Assembly: GCA_030762935.1 (NCBI GenBank)
Contig: CM060900.1
Span: forward strand, 286,520,784 to 286,584,783
Source: Hymenopus coronatus
Lineage: Eukaryota > Arthropoda > Insecta > Mantodea > Hymenopodidae
DNA: 64,000 nucleotides
Direction of reading: 5' to 3'
The translations under genes were made by a program, and so were the position numbers. Under the pieces are notes generated by a model that worked only from the letters and a program-made list of their open reading frames with translations, did not search any database and had not been told where the DNA came from. Below are positions 45,883-57,215 of this stretch, piece after piece. Every line of letters begins with the position of its first letter. Positions within the stretch are counted from its first letter, which is position 1.

Positions 45883-45889
45883 GAACCGA
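45883..45889. other. left target site duplication GAACCGA
   Basis: Seven bases repeated at 51697-51703. With one copy kept, the older element runs on across GVPQGS without loss. Confidence 0.85.
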
Positions 45890-46323
45890 CCCCCCCCCCC
45901 AGGGGCCTACTATGTTAGGTACGGCTTACGCGAACCCTCTGTGGGCAACCTCAGAGTGGTGAGGGAGTCAGTAGGTTAAAATGTCCACTCACGTGTAGGC
46001 GGTGCGTGGAGACCCGTGTCGGTGGAAAGGAATATCCTTTTTGGTTGAGGGTTGCGCATCTGGCCTGGGTTTCTGATCTTCAGTAACTGGGGAGGGTGCG
46101 CAGCCTAATACACTGCTTTGGTTTCTGCTTCGCCTAAACGGGAGGCTAGGGACTAACCCACACCTAGTCAATCGACCAAGACTAGGTATTATACCGAACT
46201 ACAGGGTAAGGGGACGGCGAGCCTACTATAGCCCCTTTGTATCCCTGTCACCCCAGTGGGGTGACCCATTGTTGGGCTCCGTGGTGGGTGGGAATCACTG
46301 GGGGATATATTTATACACTTTTT
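45890..46323 (+). promoter_or_regulatory. 5' UTR (probable internal promoter) of the younger I/Jockey-like copy
   Basis: GC-richer than its surroundings, starting with an uninterrupted C run and AGGGGCCTACTATG. Elements of this group carry a Pol II internal promoter at the extreme 5' end (established knowledge); no specific motif can be named here. Confidence 0.55.
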
Positions 46324-47018
46324 ATGGGAAAATCGAAACCAAATCTTAATGCTGAAACAAAAGAAGTAGCTGAGCCAGGTGGTCCTCGCTACTTAGTTGT
46401 CACTAGAATGGAGGAAGGGAGGAATGTCACGTGTGTCAGCCCTTTTGCCATCCAAAAGGGCTTAGACAAAATTGCTGGTTTGGTTCAATCTTGCGATCGA
46501 GCTCGAAACGGCATACTCCTGGTGCAAGCAGTTTCAGCGTCCCAGGCCGCCAAATTACTACGATCCACTATGTTAGGCTGTTACCCAAATAAGGTCGAAA
46601 TATATAAGACCATGAACTCCTCGCGCGGTGTTGTCATCACCCGCGCTTTAGACGGATTGAACAAAGAGGAGATCCAGGAGAATCTGGCACCAGGGCGTTA
46701 CATCTGTGTATAGGTCCAACGGAAAGTAAATGGTGAATTCGTGCCTACCCGTACCTTGTTCTTTATCTTTGATCGGGTAGATCTCCCGCAAAGGATAAGA
46801 ACAGGGTACGAAGCCATCCAGGATAGGCACTGCATTCCAAACCCACTCAGATGCTAGAAGTGTCAACGCTTTGGACACACAAGTGCATTCTGTACTGGTC
46901 AGTCTAGACGTGCCATCTATGCAGACGCCATGCATGATGGAGCGTGTACTTTCCCTCCATCGTGCGTTAACTGCTTCGGCGAAAATTCATCTAGTTTCTG
47001 CGACTGTGCCCGTTAGGC

Positions 47019-47058
<40 letters not shown>

Positions 47059-47701
47059 TCCAGGAGATCCGGGTGAAAGGAAGGTGTCCTTCTCGGAAGC
47101 CCGGAAACTCCTGCACACCCGGCAATCCTCTGTCCCGCGCTCTGGTACGTACAGCTAAATTGTAGCTAAACCTGTAACGAAGCGCGAAATCGCAAATCAA
47201 ACTAGCGATATTGACGGGGCCACAATTGCTGAAAAGTTGCTGATATTCACACCGCATCCAAAATCCTCGACTTCTACGACTGCTTCGGCATCAAGATCTG
47301 CCAAACACGCCAATTTAAAGAGTAGTAGAGAGAAAGTGTCAAGAAAGCCTTCAACCTCGGGCATCAAGACCAGCTTACCCGCCACCGGTTCTACACCAGC
47401 AAAGACCTTTAAGACCAGTTACGTCTGGACCGACTTCTTAAAACAGCATGTAAAGTCTCCTCCCAAACAATCGAAGGGAAGCAAAAGTCAACGCGCATCT
47501 CCAAGTGGATCCTCTTCGGGAGAATCTTCTTGTAGGAGTATAGATCGGCGACGAACATCTCCGTCGATCAGCACCTCTAACCGAAATTTTCTATTGGAAA
47601 GGGGTCTTCACCCGTGGAGGAGATGGAACAGTGCGGAAACGGCAGAATCGTGCTCCAGAAAACAGTACAAGCCCAATCTGCACAAATGTCTTTCGATTTA
47701 A
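46324..47701 (+). pseudogene. ORF1 (Gag-like nucleic-acid-binding protein) of the younger copy
   Basis: Starts MGKSKPNLNAETKE. A family-conserved block reads RYLVVTRMEEGRNVTCVSPF, AIQKGLDKIAG, RNGILLVQAVS, MNSSRGVVITRALDGLNKEE. A zinc knuckle KCQRFGHTSAFC (about 46862) and a second Cys cluster CVNCFGENSS follow in other frames. A Ser/Lys/Pro-rich C-terminus (47237-47701) ends just before ORF2. The protein coats the element RNA. A (AG)n expansion sits after the second Cys cluster. Stops and frame changes at about 46710 and 47020. Confidence 0.85.
47022..47055 (+). repeat. AG microsatellite inside ORF1
   Basis: Seventeen AG/GA units that read as Arg-Glu repeats (RERERER...) between the zinc cluster and the KVSFSEARKLL segment. 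Confidence 0.95.
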
Positions 47702-47723
47702 ACCTTATCCCATTATATAGACA

Positions 47724-50700
47724 ATGGATACCCTAGGGTGGAACATACGCGGAATTAGACCACGTCGACCAGAACTAGAACTGTTGCTCAACCGGTGTCA
47801 ACCGTTGGTCGTCTGCTTACAAGAGACCAAGCTCCGTCCCCATGACATCGTCCGGTTTTACTCTGCTGTACGGTGTGGTTTATCACCGGAGGAGGGTGTT
47901 CCCGCACATGGGGGAACTATGCTGCTCGTCAGAGGTATCTATATGCTGAATCCGTACCCTTACAGCCTTGCATCCAGTCCGTTTCTGTCAGCATTACGCT
48001 GGCTTCTACCAAATTCACAATTTGTAGCATCTATCTGTGTCCATCTGCTGACCTCTCGCGCATCAATTTAGACGACCTAGTTTCCCAGCTACTAACTCCA
48101 TTCCTGTTGGTGTGGGACATGAATGCCCACAACCCATTTTGGGGCTCCGCTTGGGCTTGGGCGAGAGGTCATTTAATTGGCGATTTCTTGGACAGTCATA
48201 ATCTCTCTCTCCTAAATACCGGAGAGCCAACATTTCTCTCTGACGCCCTCTATAGTTTTTCACACCTCGACATAGCTGTTTGTTCTCAGCAGTTAGGCGT
48301 TTCCTTACAGTGGACCGTCATCTATGATCTATACTCTAGTGATCACTTTCCAGTTATTTTAAGTGTCCTAGAACACGTATGGTCCACGTGCTTACCTAGA
48401 TGGCGCTAAGATCGAGCCAACTGGAACCTTTATTCCCATTTGGCTGAATTTTTACCGCTGCGAGGACGACTCAGTGGATGCTCTAGTCCAAAACCTCACA
48501 GCCACCATTCTTTCAGCTGCCAACCAGTCTATTCCGCGGTCGACTGACCAACCTCGTGGATTTTCTTGTTTCCTGGTGGAATCCTGAATGTTGGGAAGCC
48601 ATTTGTGCTCGCAGACGTGCTTTGCGGATCCTCCAGTGTCGCCCTATGCTGGATAACCTAATTCAATATAAGAAGATGCGTGCTCATTCTAGACGAGTTA
48701 TTAAGGATAGCAAAAAGCAATCATGGAGCCAGTTTGTAAGCTCCTTTAATAGGTACATCCCTTCCCCCATTTTATGGGATAAGTTGAGGCGTGTTGCCGG
48801 TAATACGATCCATTTGTCAATAGCCGGTCCCCGAACAGCTCATGGAGTGGTTGTAGACGTTTTGGACGTGACGGACACTTTAGGCAGTATTTTCGCTCAG
48901 GTGTGTAGCTCAGACAATTATTCCCCTGCATTTCTTGATAATAAGGCACTGGAATCTCAAGGGTTCTCCTTTCGTTCCGGAAACGTTGAAGATTACAATC
49001 GTCTTTTTACCATAACACAGCTAGAACACGCACATTTATCTTCGCGGAACTCTGCAGCTGGTCCAGATGGCATCCACATCCATATGTTGCAACATCTCTC
49101 TTCTGACGGTAAGGCTTTCCTGCTCGGGGTCTATAACCGTGTCTGGGTGGACCCAAATTTCCAGCACGGTGGCGCGAGGCCATTGTCATGCCCATTTTGA
49201 AACCCAAAAAGGACCGTCATCTTCCTTCTAGCCACCGTCCCATTTCCCTCACCAGTTGCGTTTGCAAGGTGGTGGAACGCATGATTAATGGACGGTTGGT
49301 TTGGTGGTTGGAATCCCACAAATTACTAACATCCAGTGTGGTTTTCGACGACGTCGTTAAGCGGCTGACATCCTTCTATCGCTTTCGACGCAGATGACCG
49401 AGGGGTTTCTTAGGAACTGCCAAACCATAGTGATATTTTTTGACTTCGAGACGGTCTACGATACCTGTTGGCGGGGAGAGATATTACGTTCCCTCCACGA
49501 CCACTCTTCGTTCAAGAGTTTATGAGAGACCGGGTTTTCCGAGTACGGGTCGACTCGGAGTTTTCCAATCCTTTTATGTAAGAGAATGGATTACCGTAGG
49601 GATCGGTTATAAGATTGATACTGTTTTCTATAGGGATTAACTCTATATCGCAATGTGCTACCTCAGGTGTCTCGTCCAGTTTATTCGTGGATGACTTCGC
49701 CATCTACTGTACTTCTCAGCGCACACCATTCTTAGAACGTCCTTTCCTGCGGTGTCTGAACAATCTCTATGACTGGAGCACGGAAAACGGCTTTCGTTTC
49801 TCACCATAGAAGAGAGTCTGCGTTAACTTCTGACGCCGTAAGTGGCGATATCCGGCGTCTCTCCGACTCGGACCAGATTTATTTCCTTTAGCAAATGAGG
49901 CATGATTCCGTGGGTTGATCTTCGATAGAAAACCTTCCTGGTCATCACAAATAGTACAGCTGAAAGCGCGATGTGACCGATCTCTCAATATTTTACGGAT
50001 TCTAAGTGGGAAATCTTGGGGAGCTGATCTGACATTGCTGCTACGTCTTTATCGTGTACTGATCCGATCCAAATTGGACTACGGATGCATCGTTTATTCT
50101 TCAGCACGTCCATCTTTGCTCAGAAGACTAGACGTTGTCCACAATTGGGGCTTTTCCGACCAGCCCAGTTGTGGGTCCCTACACCGAATCTGCAGAACCT
50201 CTTTTTCGATGTCGGCGGGGTGTCCTGTTAGCTAATTATGGCTGTAGGCTTCAGAGCATGCCTTCGTATTCAACGTTTTCTCTTTTTTTCAGTACCGAAT
50301 TGGACGAACGCTTTCACCACCGCCTACTTAGTCCAAGGCTTGCAGGTTTTCGGTTACAAGAGATTCTCCGGAAACACGATATTGCAATGCCTTGCATGTT
50401 TCCCACTGGGGAGAGGGAGTACCCACTTTGGTTACATGCTACTTCCCACGTTGATTTCGGGATGGCCGCGTATAGGAAATCTGCTACGCCTGTGGCTAAT
50501 ATTCGTGCTCTTTTTTTTTTTTTTTTTTTTATCAAAATATAGTGGCCGCATTTGTGTGTACACTGATGAATGTAAGGGCAACGACGGTGTTGGATGTGCT
50601 TTTGTTACTGGGATCGAACGCTATATGTTTGGTTTGCCTAGCGGCATATCCATTTACTCTGCAGAGCTCTATGCCTTACTCCGAGACCTTCTCCATAATC

Positions 50701-51392
50701 GCCGTCGTAATCTGGGTGACTGCCTTCTACTGAGTGACTCTCTCAGTTCCCTTCAGAGTCTCCTTGAGCTTTACAACTACCATCATTTCGTACAGCTTAT
50801 CCAGGATACGCTCCACATGTTGCACGCTTCTGGCGTAAATGTGGACGGCACTTGTATCCCTGGACACGCTGGCTTGCCGGGGAACGAACTAGCAGATTTG
50901 GCGGCAAAGCCTGCGGCCGCAGAACCCAGTACCGCCATACAATGCGTAACATCTGCAGATTTTAGACTTGTGCGGAGCGCGGTACTTTCGTGCTGACATG
51001 CCGAATGATCCGGTCTTCGAGGCAACAAGCTCAGAGAGGTGAAGGACCGGCCTGTATACTGGACAACTTCCTCTCGTTTATCCCGCTGGGAGGAGGTGAT
51101 ATTTGCTCGCCTACGTATCGGCCACTGTATCTTTACAGACAGCTATCTATTGAAAAAGGACCTTGCCCCTATCTGTCCGATGGTCAGGCAACATTTGACA
51201 GTCCGCCATTTGTTGCTAGAATGTTCTCTTTTAGCACATTTACGACCCACTCTGCTACTGTCAGATAGTTTTAACGAACTCCTGGCGGATGATGCCGTTG
51301 CCGGAAATAGGATTTTTTCTTTTTTATCCCACTTACTTTTACTACGGGAAACTAAGCATTTTATTTATTGTGAATTGATCCGGCCGTTGTAA
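47724..51392 (+). pseudogene. ORF2 (endonuclease, RT, RNase H) of the younger copy
   Basis: Endonuclease: LGWNIRGIRPRRPELELLL, VCLQETKLRP (catalytic Glu), DMNAHNPFWG, SSDHFPV. Linker: CARRRALRILQC. RT: NSAAGPDGIHIHMLQHLSSD, HRPISLTSCVCKVVERMING, SLFVDDFAIYC (active site), NGFRFSP. RNase H (50238-50996): VYTDECKGNDGVGCAFV, YSAELYALL, SDSLSSLQSL and IPGHAGLPGNELADLAAK, all catalytic blocks intact in one ORF. Tail: a Cys-rich segment to 51392. It nicks the target and reverse-transcribes the element RNA. ENGVPQGS is degraded here (about 49590). At least five frameshifts. Confidence 0.9.
50511..50530 (+). repeat. T20 run in the ORF2 linker
   Basis: Directly upstream of the RNase H domain, at the site that holds 31 in the older copy and 6 in copy 1. 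Confidence 0.9.
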
Positions 51393-51696
51393 CTAGCGCT
51401 TTTGTTTATTTATTTATTTTTTTTTTTTTTTAAGTTTTTAACACATGTGCGTTTTAGGAATTGGGATTTTCTTTTAATGCCTACCTTTTAGTTCCTCTGT
51501 GTTAAACAAGTTTAGGTCCCTCCTTTGGTTTTCGCCATAGGAGTTTTAATTCCGTTTGATTTTATCTTGAATTTTGAGCATCATTTCCAGGGAATTTTAT
51601 CGCTGTTATCTTTTGGTTTTAACACAGCTTTAAACAAGGGCGCTGATGATTCCGTAATTGAGCACCCTTGAACCTCAACAATCGTCAGCATCATCG

Positions 51697-51703
51697 GAAC
51701 CGA
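51697..51703. other. right target site duplication GAACCGA
   Basis: Pairs with 45883-45889. Confidence 0.85.
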
Positions 51704-53935
51704 GCCCTGTGGCACACCATTCTCCCGAAGAAGAAAAAATCAAAAAAACCGAGCCCACCCTTACTCGGAAGACGCGGTTCTCCATAAACGCCTGAAAAAA
51801 ACAACGGTAGGTGACCACGCATATTCTAATTCATGAGGGAACGTAAGATCTCTCCTCGCCAACACGTATCATAAGTCTTCTCCAGGTCAAAGAATTTTCC
51901 AACTGCTTGACAGTTCTTAAGAAATCCGTCCATGATCTACGTCGACAGCAAAACAACGTGGTTAACCGCCGACCAACGTCAGCGAAAGTCGCACTGAGTG
52001 TTGGACAATAATGTATGAATTTCAAGTCACCATACCAACCGCCCATTTATCATGTGCTCCATCACCTTGCAGACGCAACTGATGAGGGAAATGGCACGGC
52101 AGCTGGAAGGAAGATGGCGGTCCTTCCCAGGTTTCATAATTGGAATGATGGTGGCCTCCCGCCACCTATCTGGAAAAGTAGCGTCAACCCGGACACGATT
52201 ATAGACCTGGAGTAGGTAAACTTTAACGCCATTAGAGTGATATTGCAACATTTCGACGTGGGTACCATCCCGACTAGGTGCAGAGTTACGCTAAGATGAA
52301 AGTCCGTGGTCTAGCTCAGCCATCGTGAAAAGGCGATTATAGTTTTCTAGGCTGCCAGAACGAAACGGGAACCCTTAAGATTCCACCTGAGCTTTCACAG
52401 GTAGAAACTCAGAGGAATAATTATCCTAGTTAGACACTTGAGTGGAAGCACTGCCAATGATGTTAGCCACCTCGAACGGATCAATTATAGCGCCCACCGC
52501 TGTTTTTAGACCGGCAATTGGCATATGGGTCGTTATCCCGGCCTCACGTCTTAACTTATCCCATACGTTAGACGAAGATGTATGTCTGTTAAAAGCTGCT
52601 ACACACTTGTTCCAGAATGCTTTTTTGCTATCCTTAATACATTTTCTAGAATGGCCACGCAGCTTTTTGCATTGTATGAGGTTCTCCAGTGTTGGACGAC
52701 GCCGGAAAACTCTTGAGAGCACGCATGCGAATACAAATAGAATTCCAGTTGCATTAACCCACCAAGGTACAGGAAATCGACGTCTTTGGCCAGTTGAACG
52801 CGGAATGGATTGCTCAGCAGCAGCATCAGGAATTATCTCTGTGAGATACTCGACTAGATGGTACACAGAGTCGTGCTCATGGTAGTTAAATTCAGCCAAA
52901 CGAGAATACAGTACCCAGTTGGCTTGATCTAAGCGCCATCTAGGTAAGCGAGTGGAACATACATCGTGTGTCAAGAGACTAATAGGACATGGAAAGTGGT
53001 CACCAGAGTGCAAATCAGAGATGATATTCCTGAATAACAAGACCGCTAACTGTGGTGAACAGATTTCTATATCAAGGTGAGAAAACTATGAAAGGCCTCA
53101 GATAGAAAGGTTGGCTTTACGGTATTCAGGAAGATGGATTCTTATTGTTCAGGAAGTCGGCAATTAGCTGGCCTCTCACACAATCCCGTGGTGAGCCCCA
53201 AAGTGGGTGGTGGACATTCAAGTCGCCTACCAATAGTTTGTAATTGCGAAACTAGGTCTTCTAAGTTAGTGAGCGAGAAGTTAGTAGAAGGAGGTAGGTA
53301 GACGCTACAAATGGTGAATATAGCGGAAGGCGGCTTAATCCGTACAGAAACGGAATGGATGTCGGATGTTAAGGGCACGGATTCGGCAAATATATCATAA
53401 CAGAGCTTTATCTCTTGTTAGCATACGACCAGATATTGATTCTGGCGCAGCAACAATTCAAGCTCTGGTCGATCTGATCTAATGCCGCGTATGTTCTCGT
53501 TTCTGCATATTAGGCTGTGTTGGTCGGTGACACCTTACTTCTCAACCGTTTCTCCTGGATCGTTCTCTCTTCCATAAAACGGGGGCAATTACGGGGACTA
53601 GATGAGTGTTCCCCACTTCAATTCATACAAGATGGATTGGCAGTACAAGCTCCATCGTATAATGCCTCTCCACATATAGCGCACGTAGAATGAGCAGTAC
53701 ACAATTCACTAGTATTCCCAAACCGCTGGCACCTGTGACATCCGAGTGGATTCGGAATATAGGGCCTAACCTGAATGGTTTCATACCTTACCTTAATCCT
53801 TTGTGGGAGATCCACCCGACCAAAGGTAAGGAACAGGGTGCGGGTAGACAGGAGTTCACCATTGACGTTCCGTTAAACCCTATACACAGATTGGATACCC
53901 TTGTCTGCCACATGTATGATGGCGACGTATTATGA
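51697..53935 (-). pseudogene. older I/Jockey-like element, 5' half (ORF1 end, endonuclease, RT start)
   Basis: Reading leftwards: ORF1 end with RVDLPQRIKVRYE-like text and zinc knuckle CHRCQRFGNTSELC (His replaced by Asn) and CAICGEALYDGAC (53815-53618); endonuclease (53378-53142, then SGDHFPCPISL about 52990); linker CKKLRGHSRKCIKDSKKAFW (about 52650); RT start with RWREATIIPIMKPGKDRHLP and CRAISLISCVCKVMEHMING (52251-52027). It ends at GVPQGS (51712-51730), exactly where the younger copy interrupts it. The 5' end near 53935 lies in ORF1, so the element was 5'-truncated on arrival. Confidence 0.85.
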
Positions 53936-53959
53936 CTGATATCCTACGCCAAATCAATC

Positions 53960-56900
53960 TTCCTACATGTCCTGGTGTTTCCTGTTTATTGATTTCATCA
54001 CTAGATCATTATTAATACTGTTTACTTTATAACAATAGTATCCATAAGGCGCCATGTCCTATAAAGTAACTTATCGTTCTTATGTGGGCTTTACATGCTT
54101 CAAGTTGAATATCGCGTTTGTTTGTTTTTTATTTAAAAATGAGTATGCTCTTTTGCCCTTCTCAATGTCATCCCATTATTTTTTCCATTGCCTTTTTAAT
54201 TTATACTTTATTTGAAGTTTGTTAATCAATTCGTGCCCATTGTCTCAACAACTTTCCCCAGTTCACCCTTTTTAAACAAAAATATTCCTCTTACTCGAAG
54301 TGAAACATCAGAAGTGAATATTTCTGTTGCTACGGACAGCGCCTTTGTTGACGTAGTACTTTTTGCCCCTGTAACAATAAACAATGCATTTCACTGGCTT
54401 CTCCTTTAACGAGTCTGTATACTTATGTCTTTCATACGAAATACCCATACACCTGCTCCAATAGTTACCGTAGGGGCAAAAATACTAGCTAATGTGGCAA
54501 GCTGGGGTAGTGTTTAAGCGAATTTTGAAATTTAATTGTATTAGTCTAGTCAACTTAATCACCCTCTTTGCTTTCAACCTAACATATTCAGTGTGATTAT
54601 TAAAATACAACCTATCATCCTAAATCAAGCCTAGATATTGTGACTATGCCTTGCGGCCACGTAATCGCCGCCGATGTGTGAGCGGTTTGCTTCTGAATGC
54701 ATAGCTGATTGTTGCCGTTTATTATTACACCTGCGTGAGTGAACACGCCTGCTGTTGACTTCGAAGCCGTGGAATGTTTCACCTGTGGCGGTTTGCTCGT
54801 GCAGTTACTTCTAGAAGTTTCCCGCTACGTCATTGACAGATATAGAGGGAGAGAAGGAGTCCTGCAGAGTGGAGTTTCAACTGGAATGCATAGCGTGCAG
54901 AAGATGAGTCAATTTCAACGAGAAATCGGTAGCGTGCAATAGCAGTCGCCGCAGCGAACGTCGAAAGGAAACTATACTGCAGAATTTTTGCGGAAGCATC
55001 GCAGAAATACAGTATTTGTGAACAGATGGTCATTTATAATCAGTGGAAGAAATAAGTAATTGTTTGTTGGAGCACTAAAGTGAGTTTCATCACACTGGTG
55101 TCGGGAGTTGGAATCAACGCCAAGATGAGGAATATGGTGAAAACATTATTAACCGAAATTAATAGAAACTTAAAAACCAGAATGGGCGAGATGAAGGCGG
55201 AAATTAAATCCGGAATGGATGAAATGAAATCGGAAAAGGAGAATATGAGAATCGAGATAAAAAGTGTGAAATGTGCGACGGAGAAGATCAAGACCGAGAT
55301 ATCCAAATAAATCGAATAACAATTGGACGACCTTAAAAAGGACGTAAATTAGCTCACCGAAGGCACACGTGCCCACCAACTCAGGTGTAACAATACACGT
55401 CAACAAGCAGCTATGTCTTGAGAAGCAAGCGGGTGACACATGTGCGGCGATTACGGACGCAAGGCGTAGTCACAATGTTTTGTTTCTCTGCTTCCTCTTG
55501 GTCACATTTGATTACTGTATTTCTGTTAGATTTCCTTTTTAGATTATCAAGCCGGGCTTTGTTGTCGATATATTCATTTTTGCATTATTGCACTAGGATT
55601 TTAGGCTTTTTGTGAATAATTAAATTTCTTTTGCATTTCATGTCGACTATTGCCTTCATTTAAAAATAGTACGCCATTTGTATATGCAACCATGTGTACA
55701 ATGCTTTCGCTTTGTAACTGCTTAAGCAGGGTTTATAAAACTATATTCCAGAGGGTCGGTCCTAGAAACGACCCTTGGGAACTTCCCTTGGTTATACTTT
55801 TAGTAAGTACTTTATTAATACCCAGAAAATAAACAAATGTATGTATTTGTTTATTTATTTAACGAAACAATAACAACTCTCCTATTTACGGGCTGCCAAC
55901 AGAGAAAACAGACAAATTTTAAATGAACTATCTAAAAGAAGTAAAAAGTAGCAATAAACTTTAAACTCTTCTATAAAGATAACATAATATCGATAGTTTT
56001 CATTAGCATGGCAATCGAAAAGGAAAATAGAAGGTGCAATAGGAATATTAAACATAATATAAAATTGACATATAATAAATAATCCATAGCAAAGGACTAT
56101 AGACCGTGAAAATACTAGAAATCAGTAATCCTTGATTGCGCATACTCGAGTAGTGAAGTTTTTCAAAAGAAGGGGCCACAAAGGTTATCAAATGCACCGC
56201 TAATATCAATAAAAATACCTACGACATATATACTTGTGGAGTTTTTACTATATGAATGAATTACGGCAGTTACAGCATCCTCCGTAGACCTTCCTTTCCT
56301 AAATCCGTAGTGATTATTTTTGGTGCAAGTTAGGAATCTGTATTCAGTTAGTCTTATATTTATAAGATGTTCAAAACGTTTCCCCAGAATATTCAAAGGC
56401 AAATTGGTCCTAATGACTTTGGTTCCATGGGATTTATATCAGACATATTTTTAATATAAATTTCGGGAAATGTGCGTCTCCAGAAGCAATCACTATAAAG
56501 GTTGCTCAAAATGGGGTTAATTTTTATTCTATGTTTATTAGCATTTCGTTTTCAATTTTACCTAATCTGGCTGTTTTTATGTATAAGGTCTGTTATTATT
56601 AGTTTAACTTCCGTTCACTTAAATGGAAATGTGATTTTCCTGTTTGTATAATTTTATTTCTTAGTGTAGTGTTAAATTCGTTGTCCACTTCCTCCTCATC
56701 GTAGCTCAATAGTTTCTTCAGTCGCTTCTCTAGCGACTCCTCCCAATACGTGACCATTGACCAGTTTGTCTTCTTAACAGTCGTTATTACTTCGGGTCTG
56801 CTAATTTTATCCATTAATGTTCTACACAGTGTGCCCCAAGTGGACGTATTTAAATTGTTCTCTACAAAATTCATCCAACGTTTATGTCTCGAATCATTTA

Positions 56901-57215
56901 ATAGCGTTTTAAATTTTTCTTTAGTCGCCCTATACTGCCTAAAATTGTTACTCCTTTCTCCTGCTATAAGCATGTTCTGATATATTATCCTATATTTTCT
57001 CATCTTCTTCCTTGGTCCCTCTACTTCGTCCGTCCATCAATTAATTCATTATTTTGTCTATTGAATGGGGTTAATTTTCTAGTTGTATGTTTCATGGAAG
57101 TTTCTAGTCGTATATAACAGTGGTTCGCGAAGCTTCCTCTGTAAAAGTGGCAGATATCTTTGCCAGCTGGGCGATCCACAAGTGACGTCGTCTTCGCACT
57201 AATTCCTTCCTGCAA
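53960..57215 (-). mobile_element. R1-like non-LTR retrotransposon, split by a gypsy fragment
   Basis: Pieces read in order on the minus strand. 57003-56599: linker, QYRATKEKFKTLLNDSRHKR, TSTWGTLCRTLMD. 56402-56163: GFRKGRSTEDAV, VVGIFIDISGAFDNL. 55810-55640: PQGSFLGPT-like text and VAYTNGVLFLNEGNSR, where AYADD has become AYTNG. Then from 54638: YLGLI, DDRLYFNNHTEYVRLKAKRV. About 54190: WKK-WDDIEKGKRAYSFLN, the usual R1-type end. 54639-55440 between thumb and palm is a gypsy fragment. The R1-like part is heavily mutated and inactive. Confidence 0.8.
54639..55440 (+). mobile_element. gypsy copy B: LTR plus start of gag, inserted in the R1-like element
   Basis: The LTR (54639-55093) starts TGTGACTATGCCTTGCGGCC and ends TTTCATCACA. 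It shares GCATAGCTGATTGTTGCCGT, CACCTGCGTGAGTGAACA and TTATAATCAGTGGAAGAAAT-type blocks with the LTRs of copy A, followed by the same primer-binding-like CTGGTGTCGGGAG. The gag start (55124-55310) is a coiled coil, MKAEIKSGMDEMKSEKENM. The rest of the element, including the 3' LTR, is missing, so the right boundary is approximate. Confidence 0.8.

Larger units (their letters stand above)
43808..45889 (-). pseudogene. older I/Jockey-like element, 3' half (RT end, RNase H, 3' UTR, tail)
   Basis: Reading leftwards from 45889: the RT resumes right after GVPQGS with GSVLSV-type sequence, a VDDFA block (active site, out of frame), then the thumb. The RNase H region includes GECLIMWDSLSAY and IYIAELYAICRAILYV (about 44840-44700). 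A C-terminal Cys/His segment reads LICALCGPTLSVQQVLIECL (44373-44167), and the 3' UTR ends in eight GAT units (43808-43832). The 5' half of the same element is at 51697-53935, on the other side of the younger copy. Confidence 0.85.
45890..51696 (+). mobile_element. near full-length I/Jockey-like non-LTR retrotransposon (younger copy)
   Basis: The 5807 bp between GAACCGA duplications hold a C-rich start (11 C), a 5' UTR of about 430 bp, ORF1, ORF2 and a 3' UTR ending ATTGAGCACCCTTG...CAGCATCATCG. It inserted in opposite orientation into an older copy of its own family. Several frameshifts and stops mean it is no longer active, but it is the best preserved of the three copies and defines the family. 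Confidence 0.9.
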
